From Paenibacillus mesophilus (GTDB lineage: Bacteria > Bacillota > Bacilli > Paenibacillales > NBRC-103111), in assembly GCF_005938385.1 (NCBI RefSeq), contig NZ_VCRA01000002.1, positions 124,001 to 188,000 of the forward strand: a stretch of DNA of 64,000 bases, given 5' to 3'. A program made the translations under genes and the position numbers. The notes beneath the pieces are model-generated. The model was not told the origin of the DNA and did not search any database. It saw only the letters and a program-made list of their open reading frames with translations. This document shows, one piece after another, positions 1 through 8,620 of the stretch; position 1 is the stretch's first letter, and every line of letters begins with the position of its first letter.

Positions 1-1452
1 CTGAACCGGCTGCCGCTTAAATATTTCGATTCCCGGACGCATGGGGAAATATTGAGCCGGGCCACCAATGACGTCGACAATATCGGGAACACGCTTCAGC
101 AGGTGCTGTCCCAGTTCATTTCGTCCGTCGTCCTGCTGGTCGGCATCATCGTCATGATGCTGACGATCAGTCCGCTGCTTACGCTGATTACGATCATTAC
201 GCTGCCTCTTAGCGTACTCGTGACGAAGAAAGTCGCATCGCGCTCGCAAAAATATTTTGCCTCCCAACAAAAGACGCTCGGCGAATTGAACGGCCATGTC
301 GAGGAAATGTACGGCGGACATACGATCGTCAAAGCATTCGGCCACGAGAAGAAGTCGATTGAATCGTTTAATGCCATTAACGAAAAACTGTACGATTCCG
401 GTTGGAGAGCGCAGTTCGTATCCGGCATCATTATGCCGCTCATGATGTTTGTCGGGAATATCGGCTATGTGCTCGTCTGCGTCGTAGGCGGCATATTCGT
501 GACGCGGCAGGCGATTACGATCGGCGATGTCCAGGCGTTCATTCAGTATTCGCAGCAGTTTACGATGCCGATTACGCAGGTGGCGAATATCGCCAATTTG
601 ATCCAGTCCTCTCTTGCTTCCGCCGAACGCGTATTCGAGCTGCTGGACGAGACGGAAGAGGTGCCCGAAGCCGTCAAGTCCAACGCGCTTGCAGGCGTGA
701 AAGGAAATGTCGCTTTCCGGGACGTATCGTTCGGGTATAAGGACGACGCTCCTCTCCTCGAAGGGATGTCGATTGCGATTCGCCCGGGACAAACGGTTGC
801 CATTGTCGGACCTACCGGCGCGGGTAAGACGACACTCGTGAATCTGCTCATGCGGTTTTATGAAATCGGCGGCGGTGCCATAACGATCGACGGAGTGGAC
901 ATCCGCGAGCTGAAGAGGAGCCGGCTGCGGGAGCTGTTCGGGATGGTGCTGCAGGATACGTGGCTGTTCAACGGAACGATCCGCGACAATATCGCTTACG
1001 GGCGCGAAGGGGCGACCGAAGAGGAAGTTGTGCAGGCGGCCAAGGCGGCTTACGCGGACCATTTCATCCGCACGCTTCCGGAAGGGTACGACACCGTGCT
1101 GAACGAAGAGGCGTCCAATTTGTCGCAAGGCCAAAAGCAGCTGCTGACGATCGCCCGCGCGATATTGGCCGACCCGGCCATCCTTATCCTCGACGAAGCG
1201 ACCAGCAGCGTCGATACCCGTACCGAGGTGCATATTCAGAAAGCGATGCACGATTTGATGAAAGGCCGAACGAGCTTCGTTATCGCCCACCGTTTATCCA
1301 CGATACGCGATGCCGACTTGATTCTGGTCATGAACCACGGCCGCGTCATCGAACAGGGCAATCATGAGCAGCTACTTGCGATGGACGGATTTTATACGGA
1401 TTTGTACTACAGCCAGTTTACCGGCGGCAAGCAGCGTAAAGAAATCGTATAG
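1..1452 (+). CDS. ABC multidrug-type exporter, membrane-ATPase fusion (5' end outside window)
   Basis: The frame is open from base 1, so the gene starts upstream; 483 residues are visible. Two to four hydrophobic segments of the exporter membrane domain come first. A complete ATPase domain follows: Walker A GPTGAGKTT near visible residue 270, signature LSQGQ near 374 in place of LSGGQ, Walker B ILILDEATSSVD near 396 with the catalytic Glu, and the switch His in IAHRLST. This is the type IV exporter architecture of the YfiB/YfiC and LmrCD families, which often work as heterodimers, so a partner gene may lie just upstream. The substrate cannot be inferred. A strong terminator follows. Confidence 0.93.
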   Translation: MNRLPLKYFDSRTHGEILSRATNDVDNIGNTLQQVLSQFISSVVLLVGIIVMMLTISPLLTLITIITLPLSVLVTKKVASRSQKYFASQQKTLGELNGHVEEMYGGHTIVKAFGHEKKSIESFNAINEKLYDSGWRAQFVSGIIMPLMMFVGNIGYVLVCVVGGIFVTRQAITIGDVQAFIQYSQQFTMPITQVANIANLIQSSLASAERVFELLDETEEVPEAVKSNALAGVKGNVAFRDVSFGYKDDAPLLEGMSIAIRPGQTVAIVGPTGAGKTTLVNLLMRFYEIGGGAITIDGVDIRELKRSRLRELFGMVLQDTWLFNGTIRDNIAYGREGATEEEVVQAAKAAYADHFIRTLPEGYDTVLNEEASNLSQGQKQLLTIARAILADPAILILDEATSSVDTRTEVHIQKAMHDLMKGRTSFVIAHRLSTIRDADLILVMNHGRVIEQGNHEQLLAMDGFYTDLYYSQFTGGKQRKEIV

Positions 1453-1466
1453 CAGCGGAAACACTT

Positions 1467-1494
1467 AGCCCGAGCGATCGGGCTTTTTCTTTTT
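1467..1494 (+). terminator. Rho-independent terminator after the ABC exporter
   Basis: Perfect 7-bp stem AGCCCGA/TCGGGCT with a GCGA tetraloop, followed directly by a T-rich tail (TTTTCTTTTT), 14 bases after the stop codon. Confidence 0.93.
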
Positions 1495-1564
1495 ACCTGT
1501 AGGAATCCGGCCGCTTTTGTCGAATGATATGGGTAATGCGGGTACTATGGAATCGTGGTGAACT

Positions 1565-3310
1565 ATGAATCGATTGTACGAATGGATCGGCTCGCAGCCC
1601 TTCAGAAGCTTTCAGCTCCGATTGTTCTTATATTTGTTTTGGATTGGCTCGATTCCGATTTTCGTGGCGCTCACGTTTTTCTATCTCCATTCCTCCGAAC
1701 GGTCGGAAGGCGAGTGGCGGGGGCTTGTCGCGAAGAAGCACGATCAGGTGCAGCGGCGGCTCGAGAGGGAAATGCGCGAGCTTGAATATATGTACAGCGT
1801 CTGGCTGCAAAACGATGCCGTAGGGCAGCTGATGAGGGCAAGCCGGGACGGGCGCGAGATGGGCGAACCGGCGCGGATGGCCAAAGAATCGATTACCGCG
1901 ACAGCGGCGTTTCAGATGGAATACCGCAAAAGCGTATCCGATTTGTGTTTCTATTTCGAAGGGAGCGGCTCGTTTTGCGCTACGGGGAATCCGTACGACT
2001 ACGAGGCCGAGCAGCCGGTCCGTCTTCCGGCGAACCGGAACGACTTCTTCGTTCTTCCGGAAGGAAGGAACATGATCGGCTGGGTAGGTCCGATCTACGA
2101 TCCGGTCAACCTTGTCATCGTCGGGTACATCAAAATCATATTGGACATTTCCCGCGTGCTCGATGACGTCCGTCAAGATCAGTTGTTGTCGGATATCGTA
2201 TTGTGGGATCCGGCGACCGACTCGGTCCTGTTCGAGAGCGGAAGGCGCGATCCGGCCACCAGTCACAGTCCGGCGTCGTTCCTGTCGGAGAAAAGCGCCT
2301 TTCTCCGCAGCGAGAACGGAGTGTTTTTGTCGCAGCGTCCGGTTGCCATACCCGGCCAATCGTGGATGTCGTATCTCGAAGCCCCGAATACCGATATACG
2401 CTCCCTGCAATCGACGCTGCGCAATACGGTGCTCGTGTTTTTTACGATTTTGCTTGCCGTCTCCGTCATCAGCTCGCTGATCTTCTCCAAGCTGTTCTCC
2501 AGGCCGCTCCATCTGCTTCGCCAGTTGATGAAACGGGCCGAATCCGGGGATTTGAAAGCGTACTGGACGTACGGCAGCATCCGCGAGATCGACGAGCTCG
2601 GCAACAGCTACAACCAAATGCTCAACCGGCTCGAGGAGACGATCAAGCAGGTGAAGCAGGAGGAGTCGCTCAAGAAGGAAGCGGAGATCGAGGCGCTGCA
2701 ATATCAGCTGAATCCGCATTTTTTATACAATACGTTAAATACGATTAAATGGGTGGCGAAAATTCATAAAACGCCGCAAATCTCCGATGCGGTCAGCGCG
2801 CTCGTCAGACTGCTGCAGGCGAGCCTCGGCAAAAAAGGCGATTTTATTTCCTTGAAAGAGGAAATCGGCCTCATCCAGGATTACATGGCCATTCAGTCGT
2901 TCCGGTACGGCGATACGGTCCGGATCCGTTATGAGATCGATCCGCTCGCTTCGGTTTGTCTGGTGCCGAAAATGATGCTTCAGCCGCTCGTGGAGAATGC
3001 GCTCATACACGGCCTCGAGAACAGCGCCATTGACGGAGAAATTACGATCCGGGCATGGCTCGACCGCGATATGCTGCTGTGCGAGGTGCAGGACAACGGA
3101 AAAGGGATGGACGCACCGGAAAAAATGTTGGATACGCAGCCGCGCGGACATAGCGCCAAAGAACGGATGAGCGGCATCGGCTTGAGCAACATTCGCGAGA
3201 AAATCAAGCTGTATTACGGCCCGGATTATAAAATGCACGTGATCAGCAAGCCGGGCTTCGGGATGACAGTCCGTTTGTCGCTGCCTATTCATCGAAATGA
3301 GGAGTCTTGA
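1565..3310 (+). CDS. Sensor histidine kinase, YesM/LytS-like
   Basis: 581 residues with the layout of the His_kinase/HATPase family that pairs with AraC-type regulators. A membrane segment lies near residues 18-40, then a large extracellular sensor region, a second membrane segment near 285-310, a HAMP linker, the phospho-acceptor motif LNPHFLYNTLN with His385, and a HATPase domain with N box LVENALIHG, DNGKGMD and GIGLSNIREK. It should phosphorylate the regulator encoded immediately downstream, whose SD lies inside the end of this gene. Such pairs usually control carbohydrate uptake, but no transporter is adjacent, so the signal is unknown. The ATG start has only a weak SD. Confidence 0.93.
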   Translation: MNRLYEWIGSQPFRSFQLRLFLYLFWIGSIPIFVALTFFYLHSSERSEGEWRGLVAKKHDQVQRRLEREMRELEYMYSVWLQNDAVGQLMRASRDGREMGEPARMAKESITATAAFQMEYRKSVSDLCFYFEGSGSFCATGNPYDYEAEQPVRLPANRNDFFVLPEGRNMIGWVGPIYDPVNLVIVGYIKIILDISRVLDDVRQDQLLSDIVLWDPATDSVLFESGRRDPATSHSPASFLSEKSAFLRSENGVFLSQRPVAIPGQSWMSYLEAPNTDIRSLQSTLRNTVLVFFTILLAVSVISSLIFSKLFSRPLHLLRQLMKRAESGDLKAYWTYGSIREIDELGNSYNQMLNRLEETIKQVKQEESLKKEAEIEALQYQLNPHFLYNTLNTIKWVAKIHKTPQISDAVSALVRLLQASLGKKGDFISLKEEIGLIQDYMAIQSFRYGDTVRIRYEIDPLASVCLVPKMMLQPLVENALIHGLENSAIDGEITIRAWLDRDMLLCEVQDNGKGMDAPEKMLDTQPRGHSAKERMSGIGLSNIREKIKLYYGPDYKMHVISKPGFGMTVRLSLPIHRNEES

Positions 3311-3312
3311 GC

Positions 3313-4878
3313 ATGAACGTTTTGATCGTCGATGACGAACCGATCATCCGCATCGGCTTGAAATCTCTTGTGAATTGGGAGGAGCACGGCTTCCGCCTGG
3401 TCGGCGAAGCCTCGGACGGAGTAGAAGCGCTGGAGCACATCCGCCGCGAACCGGTCGATATCGTCATAACCGATATCCGCATGCCGAAGATGGACGGATT
3501 GGAGCTTATGCGAGAAGTGAAGGCGGTCCAGAGAGACGTCGGATTGCTCGTGCTCAGCTGTTTGGACGACTTCGCCTTCGTCAAAGAAGCGATGAAGCTC
3601 GGGGCACACGATTATATATTGAAGCCCACGATGGAGCCCGACGAGCTGCTCGCGATCTTGCGAACGATCCGGACGAAGCTCGAGGAAGAACGTCAAACGA
3701 AACGGGTGCTCGCCGAATGGAGGGAACAAATTCAACAATCCGGGGCTTACCGGATTGCCGAATGGCTGCGGCAATATGTGCAGACGGGTACGGGGCAGGA
3801 GCGGCTCGAGGCGGAGCTGTTTCAGCCGGGCTGCGGCGTATTCAGTATCTGGATCGAAGGAGATCCGGGCATCTTGCCGGCGGTCGACGAATGGCCCATT
3901 CCGCACAGCCGCGCGATCATCAAATGGAGCGATAAGGTATGGATCGCGCTGTGCAGTTACGAGAAGGGAGTCTCCGAGAAGGAGCGGTACGACCGGATGT
4001 TCGGCTACGCCCAAACCGTCTTCGTGAGGATGAAAGAGACGAGCGGGCCGGAGGACGATTGGGTTGTCTGTCTCGGTCCGGTTATTCCGAAGCTTTCAGA
4101 CTTCTCTCATGCTCTTTCGTATCATCGTTTGCAGCTTCACGAACGGTTTTACGGTACGCCGGAACGTTTTGTCGTCGGCGAGCCGGAGACGGCCGACGAC
4201 GGACCGCTTCCTGCGGCGGAGCGTAACGATTTTTTGCGCGCGGTATCGAATGGCAACCGTGAGGCGGCTTTTTACTGGATCGACGTATTGACCGGATCGC
4301 TGAAGCATCACAAGCCGAACGTCGGCAAGCTGCGGACGTTTCTGTCCGAGATGCTCGGACTTGCGTTCGAATTCGCCCGGCAGCACAATTCCGCCCCTCC
4401 GGTCGAGGAAGAGTTTCTGAGCGTTTCGCTCGACAATATTCGAGCAATTCCCCATATCGATCCGCTCTGCTTGTTCGTAAGAGAAACGGCCCGTCAGCTC
4501 TGGTCGAAGCCGCTTGACGATCGTATGACGAGAGAGCCCAGCAACCCGTTTATCAAAAAAGCGGTACGCTTCATGCGCGAGCACTACAACCGCAATATCG
4601 GGACTGTCGATATCGCCGATCATGTCAAGCTGAGCCGCAGCTACTTGAGCGACTTGTTCAGCAAAGAAATGGGAGAGTCGCTCACTGAGACGCTGACCCG
4701 GATCCGAATCGAGGAAGCGAAGCGGAAGCTGCGCACCGGAGAGATGAAGGTGTATGAAATCGCCGAAGCGGTCGGCTTCTCCGATCCGAAGTCGTTTGCC
4801 AAAACGTTCAAGCGGTTCGTCGGCTGTACGCCGAAGGAGTTCGAGGCGCGCGAGGGGGAAGGGGCGGGCCGGAGGTAA
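3313..4878 (+). CDS. Response regulator, YesN-like, AraC-type DNA-binding domain
   Basis: 521 residues. The receiver domain occupies about residues 1-120, with DD at 7-8, phospho-acceptor Asp54 in ITDIRMP and the conserved Lys in ILKP. A middle region of about 280 residues has no obvious motif. Two helix-turn-helix units of the AraC family end the protein (about 415-515: IADHVKLSRSYLSDLF and IAEAVGFSDPKSFAKTFK). I chose ATG 3313 because GAGGAG lies 8 bases upstream; a TTG six bases earlier overlaps the kinase stop codon. It is the cognate partner of the upstream kinase. Its target genes cannot be seen here. Confidence 0.93.
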   Translation: MNVLIVDDEPIIRIGLKSLVNWEEHGFRLVGEASDGVEALEHIRREPVDIVITDIRMPKMDGLELMREVKAVQRDVGLLVLSCLDDFAFVKEAMKLGAHDYILKPTMEPDELLAILRTIRTKLEEERQTKRVLAEWREQIQQSGAYRIAEWLRQYVQTGTGQERLEAELFQPGCGVFSIWIEGDPGILPAVDEWPIPHSRAIIKWSDKVWIALCSYEKGVSEKERYDRMFGYAQTVFVRMKETSGPEDDWVVCLGPVIPKLSDFSHALSYHRLQLHERFYGTPERFVVGEPETADDGPLPAAERNDFLRAVSNGNREAAFYWIDVLTGSLKHHKPNVGKLRTFLSEMLGLAFEFARQHNSAPPVEEEFLSVSLDNIRAIPHIDPLCLFVRETARQLWSKPLDDRMTREPSNPFIKKAVRFMREHYNRNIGTVDIADHVKLSRSYLSDLFSKEMGESLTETLTRIRIEEAKRKLRTGEMKVYEIAEAVGFSDPKSFAKTFKRFVGCTPKEFEAREGEGAGRR

Positions 4879-4917
4879 GACTTGTCGACAAGGGATGGAA
4901 GGTTGAGACCGAAAACT

Positions 4918-5646
4918 ATGAAAATAGCGATTATTACGGATGTGCATGGGAATTACCCTGCCTTGCAGACTGCAATCTCGCAAATAGACCACGCCGGGGA
5001 TATCGAACGGATTTATTGTTTGGGCGACATGATCGGTATCGGTCCCGATACGAATGAAGTGCTGGAGCTGCTGACCGCGAGAAACGACGTCTCGTTCGTA
5101 ACGGGAAATCATGAGCTGGCCGTGCTTCATATTCTGGACGGCAATGGATGTCTGGAAGGGCATGAAAGTGCGTTTGAGCACCATAAGTGGATTGCGGATC
5201 GGCTGGACTCGCGATTTTTACCTTTTCTTAGAGCTCTTCCGCTGCAGCAGACCATGCGGATGGAGGGGGTGACGATGCTGCTGACGCATTATCATCTCCA
5301 AGCGGACGGCCGTTACCGGATGATCGATCCGGACCCGAGCGGTGAAAAGCTGGATTCGCTCTACGATGCGGCCCCGTACAAGCTCGTTTGTTTTGGCCAC
5401 CATCACCCTTTGCACCACTTCCGGACGAACGAAAGGACTTATTTGAATCCGGGGGCGTTGGGATGTAATGATAAGCCGTTGACTAGGTACGGCATCGTTA
5501 CGGTTGTGAGCGGGGAGGCCGTTGTTGAAGTGAAAGAAGTGGAGTACGATAATCGTGCCTTTTTGCGGTCCTATTACAAACTGGATGTCCCGGACAAAGA
5601 GTTTATTTTTAAAGTGTTTCATGGAATTCAGCGCGCCGATCGATAA
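4918..5646 (+). CDS. Calcineurin-like metallophosphoesterase, YfcE/MJ0936 type
   Basis: 242 residues from the ATG. The metal-binding motifs come in order: TDVHGNYPAL, CLGDMIGIGP, VTGNHE, and the C-terminal CFGHHHPLHHF, as in small Metallophos_2 phosphodiesterases. The substrate is not predictable. Start ambiguity: TTG 4882 in the same frame has a much better SD (GGAGGT, 6-base spacing) at the very end of the regulator gene and would add 12 residues before the family's usual MKIAIITD beginning. I kept ATG 4918 because it fits the family. The gene is close behind the two-component pair and probably co-transcribed. Confidence 0.88.
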   Translation: MKIAIITDVHGNYPALQTAISQIDHAGDIERIYCLGDMIGIGPDTNEVLELLTARNDVSFVTGNHELAVLHILDGNGCLEGHESAFEHHKWIADRLDSRFLPFLRALPLQQTMRMEGVTMLLTHYHLQADGRYRMIDPDPSGEKLDSLYDAAPYKLVCFGHHHPLHHFRTNERTYLNPGALGCNDKPLTRYGIVTVVSGEAVVEVKEVEYDNRAFLRSYYKLDVPDKEFIFKVFHGIQRADR

Positions 5647-5669
5647 CGGCTAGTAAGGGTGGTGGTTTC

Positions 5670-6179
5670 ATGGACGATTATCGATATTGCCCGCTGTGCG
5701 GCAGCGAACTGGCAGGCTCTTACATACCCGGGAAAAGCTATCGCCGCTGCGCATCGGGGCATTTTACGCTATATCCGAACCAATCCGTTGGCGCCGCCGC
5801 GATTATTACAGACAACGGACGCGTACTGCTGGAACGAAGGGCGATCAAGTCGGGCTATGGCCTATGGGCTTTGCCCGGCGGGATGGCCGAGCGGGGCGAA
5901 TCGATCGAGCATTGCGTAAGGAGAGAAGTACGGGAAGAAACGGGCTTGGATATCGAGCAAGTGCAATTGCTGGACGTTGTCGGCGGAAATCGGGTGTGCA
6001 TCGTATTTTACGAAGCGCAAGTGGCGGGCGGCGAGCTCCAGAAGTCGGAGGAGTCGTTGGAGCTGGCGTGGTTCGATTTCGAAAGCGTCCCGTTCGAGCA
6101 TTTCGCGTTCCCCCGGCATACGGACATGCTGCGCAAATGGATGGAAAAGGGGGAGATCCGTTATGAATCTGGCCAATAA
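5670..6179 (+). CDS. Nudix hydrolase with N-terminal zinc ribbon
   Basis: 169 residues. The N-terminus carries a ribbon-like CPLCGSE ... RRC pattern (residues about 6-30). A complete Nudix box follows, starting GGMAERGES and ending REVREETGLDI. This layout resembles the zinc-ribbon Nudix family related to NudC, which cleaves nucleotide diphosphate derivatives; the substrate is not known. The SD is a modest GGTGGT before ATG 5670. Its end overlaps the start of pgsA by 17 bases, so the two are probably translationally coupled. It is the first of three Nudix genes within 2.8 kb. Confidence 0.9.
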   Translation: MDDYRYCPLCGSELAGSYIPGKSYRRCASGHFTLYPNQSVGAAAIITDNGRVLLERRAIKSGYGLWALPGGMAERGESIEHCVRREVREETGLDIEQVQLLDVVGGNRVCIVFYEAQVAGGELQKSEESLELAWFDFESVPFEHFAFPRHTDMLRKWMEKGEIRYESGQ

Positions 6180-6753
6180 AATAACGATCGCCAGAATCGC
6201 GTTGGTACCGCTATTCATGTTGTTTTTGCAGCCTTTTCCGGACTGGATGGTGCGGCAGTTCGGAGCGGTCGCGTTCATTGACCGTTACGGCATTTATTTG
6301 GCGGCGCTCCTCTTTATTACGGCTGCCGCCACCGATAAAATAGACGGATATGTGGCGAGAACATACAACCAGATCACGAACCTGGGGAAGCTGCTCGATC
6401 CGCTTGCGGATAAGCTGTTGATCGCAACGGCCCTGATCATGCTTGTCCAGACGGACAGCATATCGTCGTGGGCGGCTGTCGTCATTATCGGCAGGGAGGC
6501 GTTTATTACCGCGATCCGGGTTGTTGCCGCATCGAAGGGCATCGTTCTCGCAGCCGACCGTTACGGGAAATGGAAGCTGGTCCTGCAGGTTGCGGCGATC
6601 GCCGCCGTCCTCATTCAGCAGTTTCCGATATGGGGCGCCGCGGTTTATCCGATCGGTTCGTTCTTGATGGCGGCCGCCGTGCTGTTGACGGTTTATTCCG
6701 GCTTTCATTATGTCCGGACCAATTATAAGCAATTGCAGTTGAACGGGGTATAA
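6163..6753 (+). CDS. pgsA: CDP-diacylglycerol--glycerol-3-phosphate 3-phosphatidyltransferase
   Basis: 196 residues, about the usual length of PgsA, which makes phosphatidylglycerol phosphate in the membrane, the committed step to phosphatidylglycerol and cardiolipin. The CDP-alcohol phosphotransferase signature is complete: DKIDGYVAR, then Gly and Asp-x3-Asp in GKLLDPLADK. Four to five hydrophobic segments follow. ATG 6163 has AAGGGGGAG seven bases upstream, inside the Nudix gene. In Bacillus, pgsA lies in a different setting near cinA-recA, so this could be either the main gene or a paralogue. Confidence 0.9.
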   Translation: MNLANKITIARIALVPLFMLFLQPFPDWMVRQFGAVAFIDRYGIYLAALLFITAAATDKIDGYVARTYNQITNLGKLLDPLADKLLIATALIMLVQTDSISSWAAVVIIGREAFITAIRVVAASKGIVLAADRYGKWKLVLQVAAIAAVLIQQFPIWGAAVYPIGSFLMAAAVLLTVYSGFHYVRTNYKQLQLNGV

Positions 6754-6797
6754 CATGGTAGATTAACGCCGGTTACGAGTGCCGGAAGAACAACAAA

Positions 6798-6831
6798 CGA
6801 CATTTTTCGGCTTTCGCCGAAGGAAGTGTCG
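6798..6831. other. Hairpin between pgsA and the acetyltransferase gene
   Basis: TTCGGC/GCCGAA with a TTTC loop, flanked by a second pairing CGACA/TGTCG. No T tract follows on either strand, so it is not a convincing intrinsic terminator; its role is unknown. Confidence 0.4.
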
Positions 6832-6900
6832 CTTTATGCGCTTTCCCGGGAAAAGGTGTACTCCGCTGTCAAGCACAACGTAAAGGAGTTCAAGATTCCG

Positions 6901-7317
6901 ATGGAATTGACGGAAATGACGGTCGATCACTACGAGCAGTCGATCGAGTTATGGAAGAGTACGGAGGGCCTGGTGTTGAGCGAATCCGATTCGAAAGCGA
7001 ACATCGGTCTGTTTTTGAGCCGAAATGAAGGAATGAGCTTTGTTTGCTTGGAGGGAGGACGCGTCGTCGGAACGATCATGTGCGGCCATGACGGGCGGCG
7101 CGGGTTTCTGTATCACGTAGCGGTCAGCAAGACGTTTCGCGGCAAAGGCATTGCGAGACGGATGGTGGAGCGCAGCCTCGAAGCTCTTCGAGCGGCGGGA
7201 ATAACCAAGTGCCATTTGTTTACGCTCGAATCGAATGAGGCCGGCAATCGTTATTGGTCCGGTACCGGCTGGGAGAGACGGAGCGGCATCCTGCTGTATT
7301 CGAGGGATGTGCCATGA
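6901..7317 (+). CDS. GNAT-family N-acetyltransferase, YpeA-like
   Basis: 138 residues from ATG 6901, typical for single-domain GNAT enzymes. The acetyl-CoA pyrophosphate-binding loop is RGKGIARRMV in the segment beginning LYHVAVSKTFRGKG; the C-terminal NEAGNRYWSGTGW matches the usual N-x2-A-x3-Y motif. AAAGGAG lies 12 bases before ATG. A GTG at 6826 would add 25 residues but lies inside a hairpin and has no SD, so I rejected it. The stop overlaps the next start as ATGA, implying coupling with the downstream Nudix gene. The acceptor substrate is unknown. Confidence 0.85.
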   Translation: MELTEMTVDHYEQSIELWKSTEGLVLSESDSKANIGLFLSRNEGMSFVCLEGGRVVGTIMCGHDGRRGFLYHVAVSKTFRGKGIARRMVERSLEALRAAGITKCHLFTLESNEAGNRYWSGTGWERRSGILLYSRDVP

Positions 7318-7871
7318 GCGGTCTGTTGCCGCTCGCCTATACGATCTTGTTTATCCGGCAAGGAAGCAAGCTGTTGATGCTGAACCGGGACCGCGCACCG
7401 GCAAAAGGGTTATGGAACGGCGTAGGCGGCAAGCTGGAGCCGGGTGAAGCGCCTTTGGACGGCGTTCTCCGGGAAGCGCTGGAGGAGACGGATATCCGTT
7501 TGGCACATGCCCGGTTCAGAGGCGTGGTTACATGGGAGTCGGACCATTCCCGGATCGGAGGGATGTATGCCTATGTGGCGGTGCTGCCGGACGGCGTCTC
7601 TTATCCGACACCGAGACGCACCGACGAAGGATTGCTGGAGTGGAAGGAGATCGAATGGATTTTCTCGGAGAACAATCTGGGAATCGGCGAGATCATCCCG
7701 AAATATTTGCCCGCTCTGCTGCATGACGACAGTCTCCACGCGCATCACTTCGTCCTGAACAACAATCGGTGCATGCGATATGATCAGTTCGCGCTGGAAC
7801 ATTTCGTTGATGGAAAGGGTAGGGAGCTTGGCCTTAGGTTCGATCTATCGATTGTTCCATTGATATACTAA
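7314..7871 (+). CDS. Nudix hydrolase, MutT/8-oxo-dGTPase-like
   Basis: 185 residues. The Nudix box begins VGGKLEPGE and ends REALEETDI; the glycine normally found after EET is Asp here, a change tolerated in several subfamilies. NGVGGKLEPGE is the form seen in 8-oxo-dGTP diphosphatases of Firmicutes, so a role in clearing oxidised nucleotides is likely but unproved. The start ATG 7314 overlaps the GNAT stop by four bases, with GAGGG upstream. The C-terminal 40 residues (LHAHHFVLNNNRC onward) lie outside the common fold. Confidence 0.87.
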   Translation: MSGLLPLAYTILFIRQGSKLLMLNRDRAPAKGLWNGVGGKLEPGEAPLDGVLREALEETDIRLAHARFRGVVTWESDHSRIGGMYAYVAVLPDGVSYPTPRRTDEGLLEWKEIEWIFSENNLGIGEIIPKYLPALLHDDSLHAHHFVLNNNRCMRYDQFALEHFVDGKGRELGLRFDLSIVPLIY

Positions 7872-7906
7872 GGAACTAGACGTAAAGTCGAGAATCGGAG
7901 GATACG

Positions 7907-8401
7907 ATGAACAATAAAGAAATATGGCATCGCCACTTGGGAGCGTATGGGATCTGCTACGAGGACGGCAAGCTGCTGGTTATCCGCAAAAAAGGCGGCC
8001 CGTACTCAGGGCGATACGATTTGCCGGGAGGTTCCTTGGAACCCGTCGAATCGCTTATGCAGACGGTGGAACGCGAGATGATGGAAGAAAGCGGAATACG
8101 CGCGAACATCATCCGTTGTCTGGGCACCCGGGACTATGTGGTAGCTTGGCGGCGGGAAGCTTTCGCTCATACTCACTGTCATCATATTGCCATTCTGTAC
8201 GAAGTCGCATACGCCGGCGGCGATGTAGCGGACTCGCCGAACTTCGACGATTCGGACGGCGCGGAGTGGATTGCGATTGAGTCGCTGGACGAGGAGGAGG
8301 CATCGCCTTTAGTCCGGGATGCCGTTCGGTGGATTCGCACCGGTCAACTCCCCGTAGAAGCGACAAGATTTGACGATTGGCAAATTCGGCATAACGGTTA
8401 A
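7907..8401 (+). CDS. Nudix hydrolase
   Basis: 164 residues. The Nudix box begins PGGSLEPVES and ends VEREMMEESGI, with all metal-binding glutamates present. A strong CGGAGG lies before ATG 7907. The substrate is unknown. The stop codon touches the right end of the tnpB insertion (the GGGGGTGAATGCC end begins at 8403), so the last residues may have been altered by the insertion. Comparison with an uninterrupted relative would show the original C-terminus. Confidence 0.87.
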   Translation: MNNKEIWHRHLGAYGICYEDGKLLVIRKKGGPYSGRYDLPGGSLEPVESLMQTVEREMMEESGIRANIIRCLGTRDYVVAWRREAFAHTHCHHIAILYEVAYAGGDVADSPNFDDSDGAEWIAIESLDEEEASPLVRDAVRWIRTGQLPVEATRFDDWQIRHNG

Positions 8402-8620
8402 TGGGGGTGAATGCCTCCCACCGCCTGAAGAGGCGGGGGCTTCTTGTTTCAAGGATCTCTGCCTTTCCTTGGAGAAAGGTCTTACATGATCTCCACAAGC
8501 GTTCGATGCTTTTCCGCATCCCGTTCGGGGACAACCCTCCCTACGGTGTTCGGTCCGTCAAGCTGGTATGTTCAAGGCCCGCTGCAAGATGATCTTGGCC
8601 GAGACGATGTCCCTGTCTTG
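8402..8620 (-). ncRNA. Candidate omega (right-end) guide RNA overlapping the tnpB 3' end
   Basis: TnpB proteins of this superfamily are known to work with an RNA made from the 3' end of tnpB through the right end, carrying a guide copied from flanking DNA. Here about 156 non-coding bases separate the tnpB stop from the right border and end with a strong hairpin (8421-8436). The guide would then come from bases just below 8402. The limits given are an estimate; only the hairpin and gap are directly seen. Confidence 0.4.
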
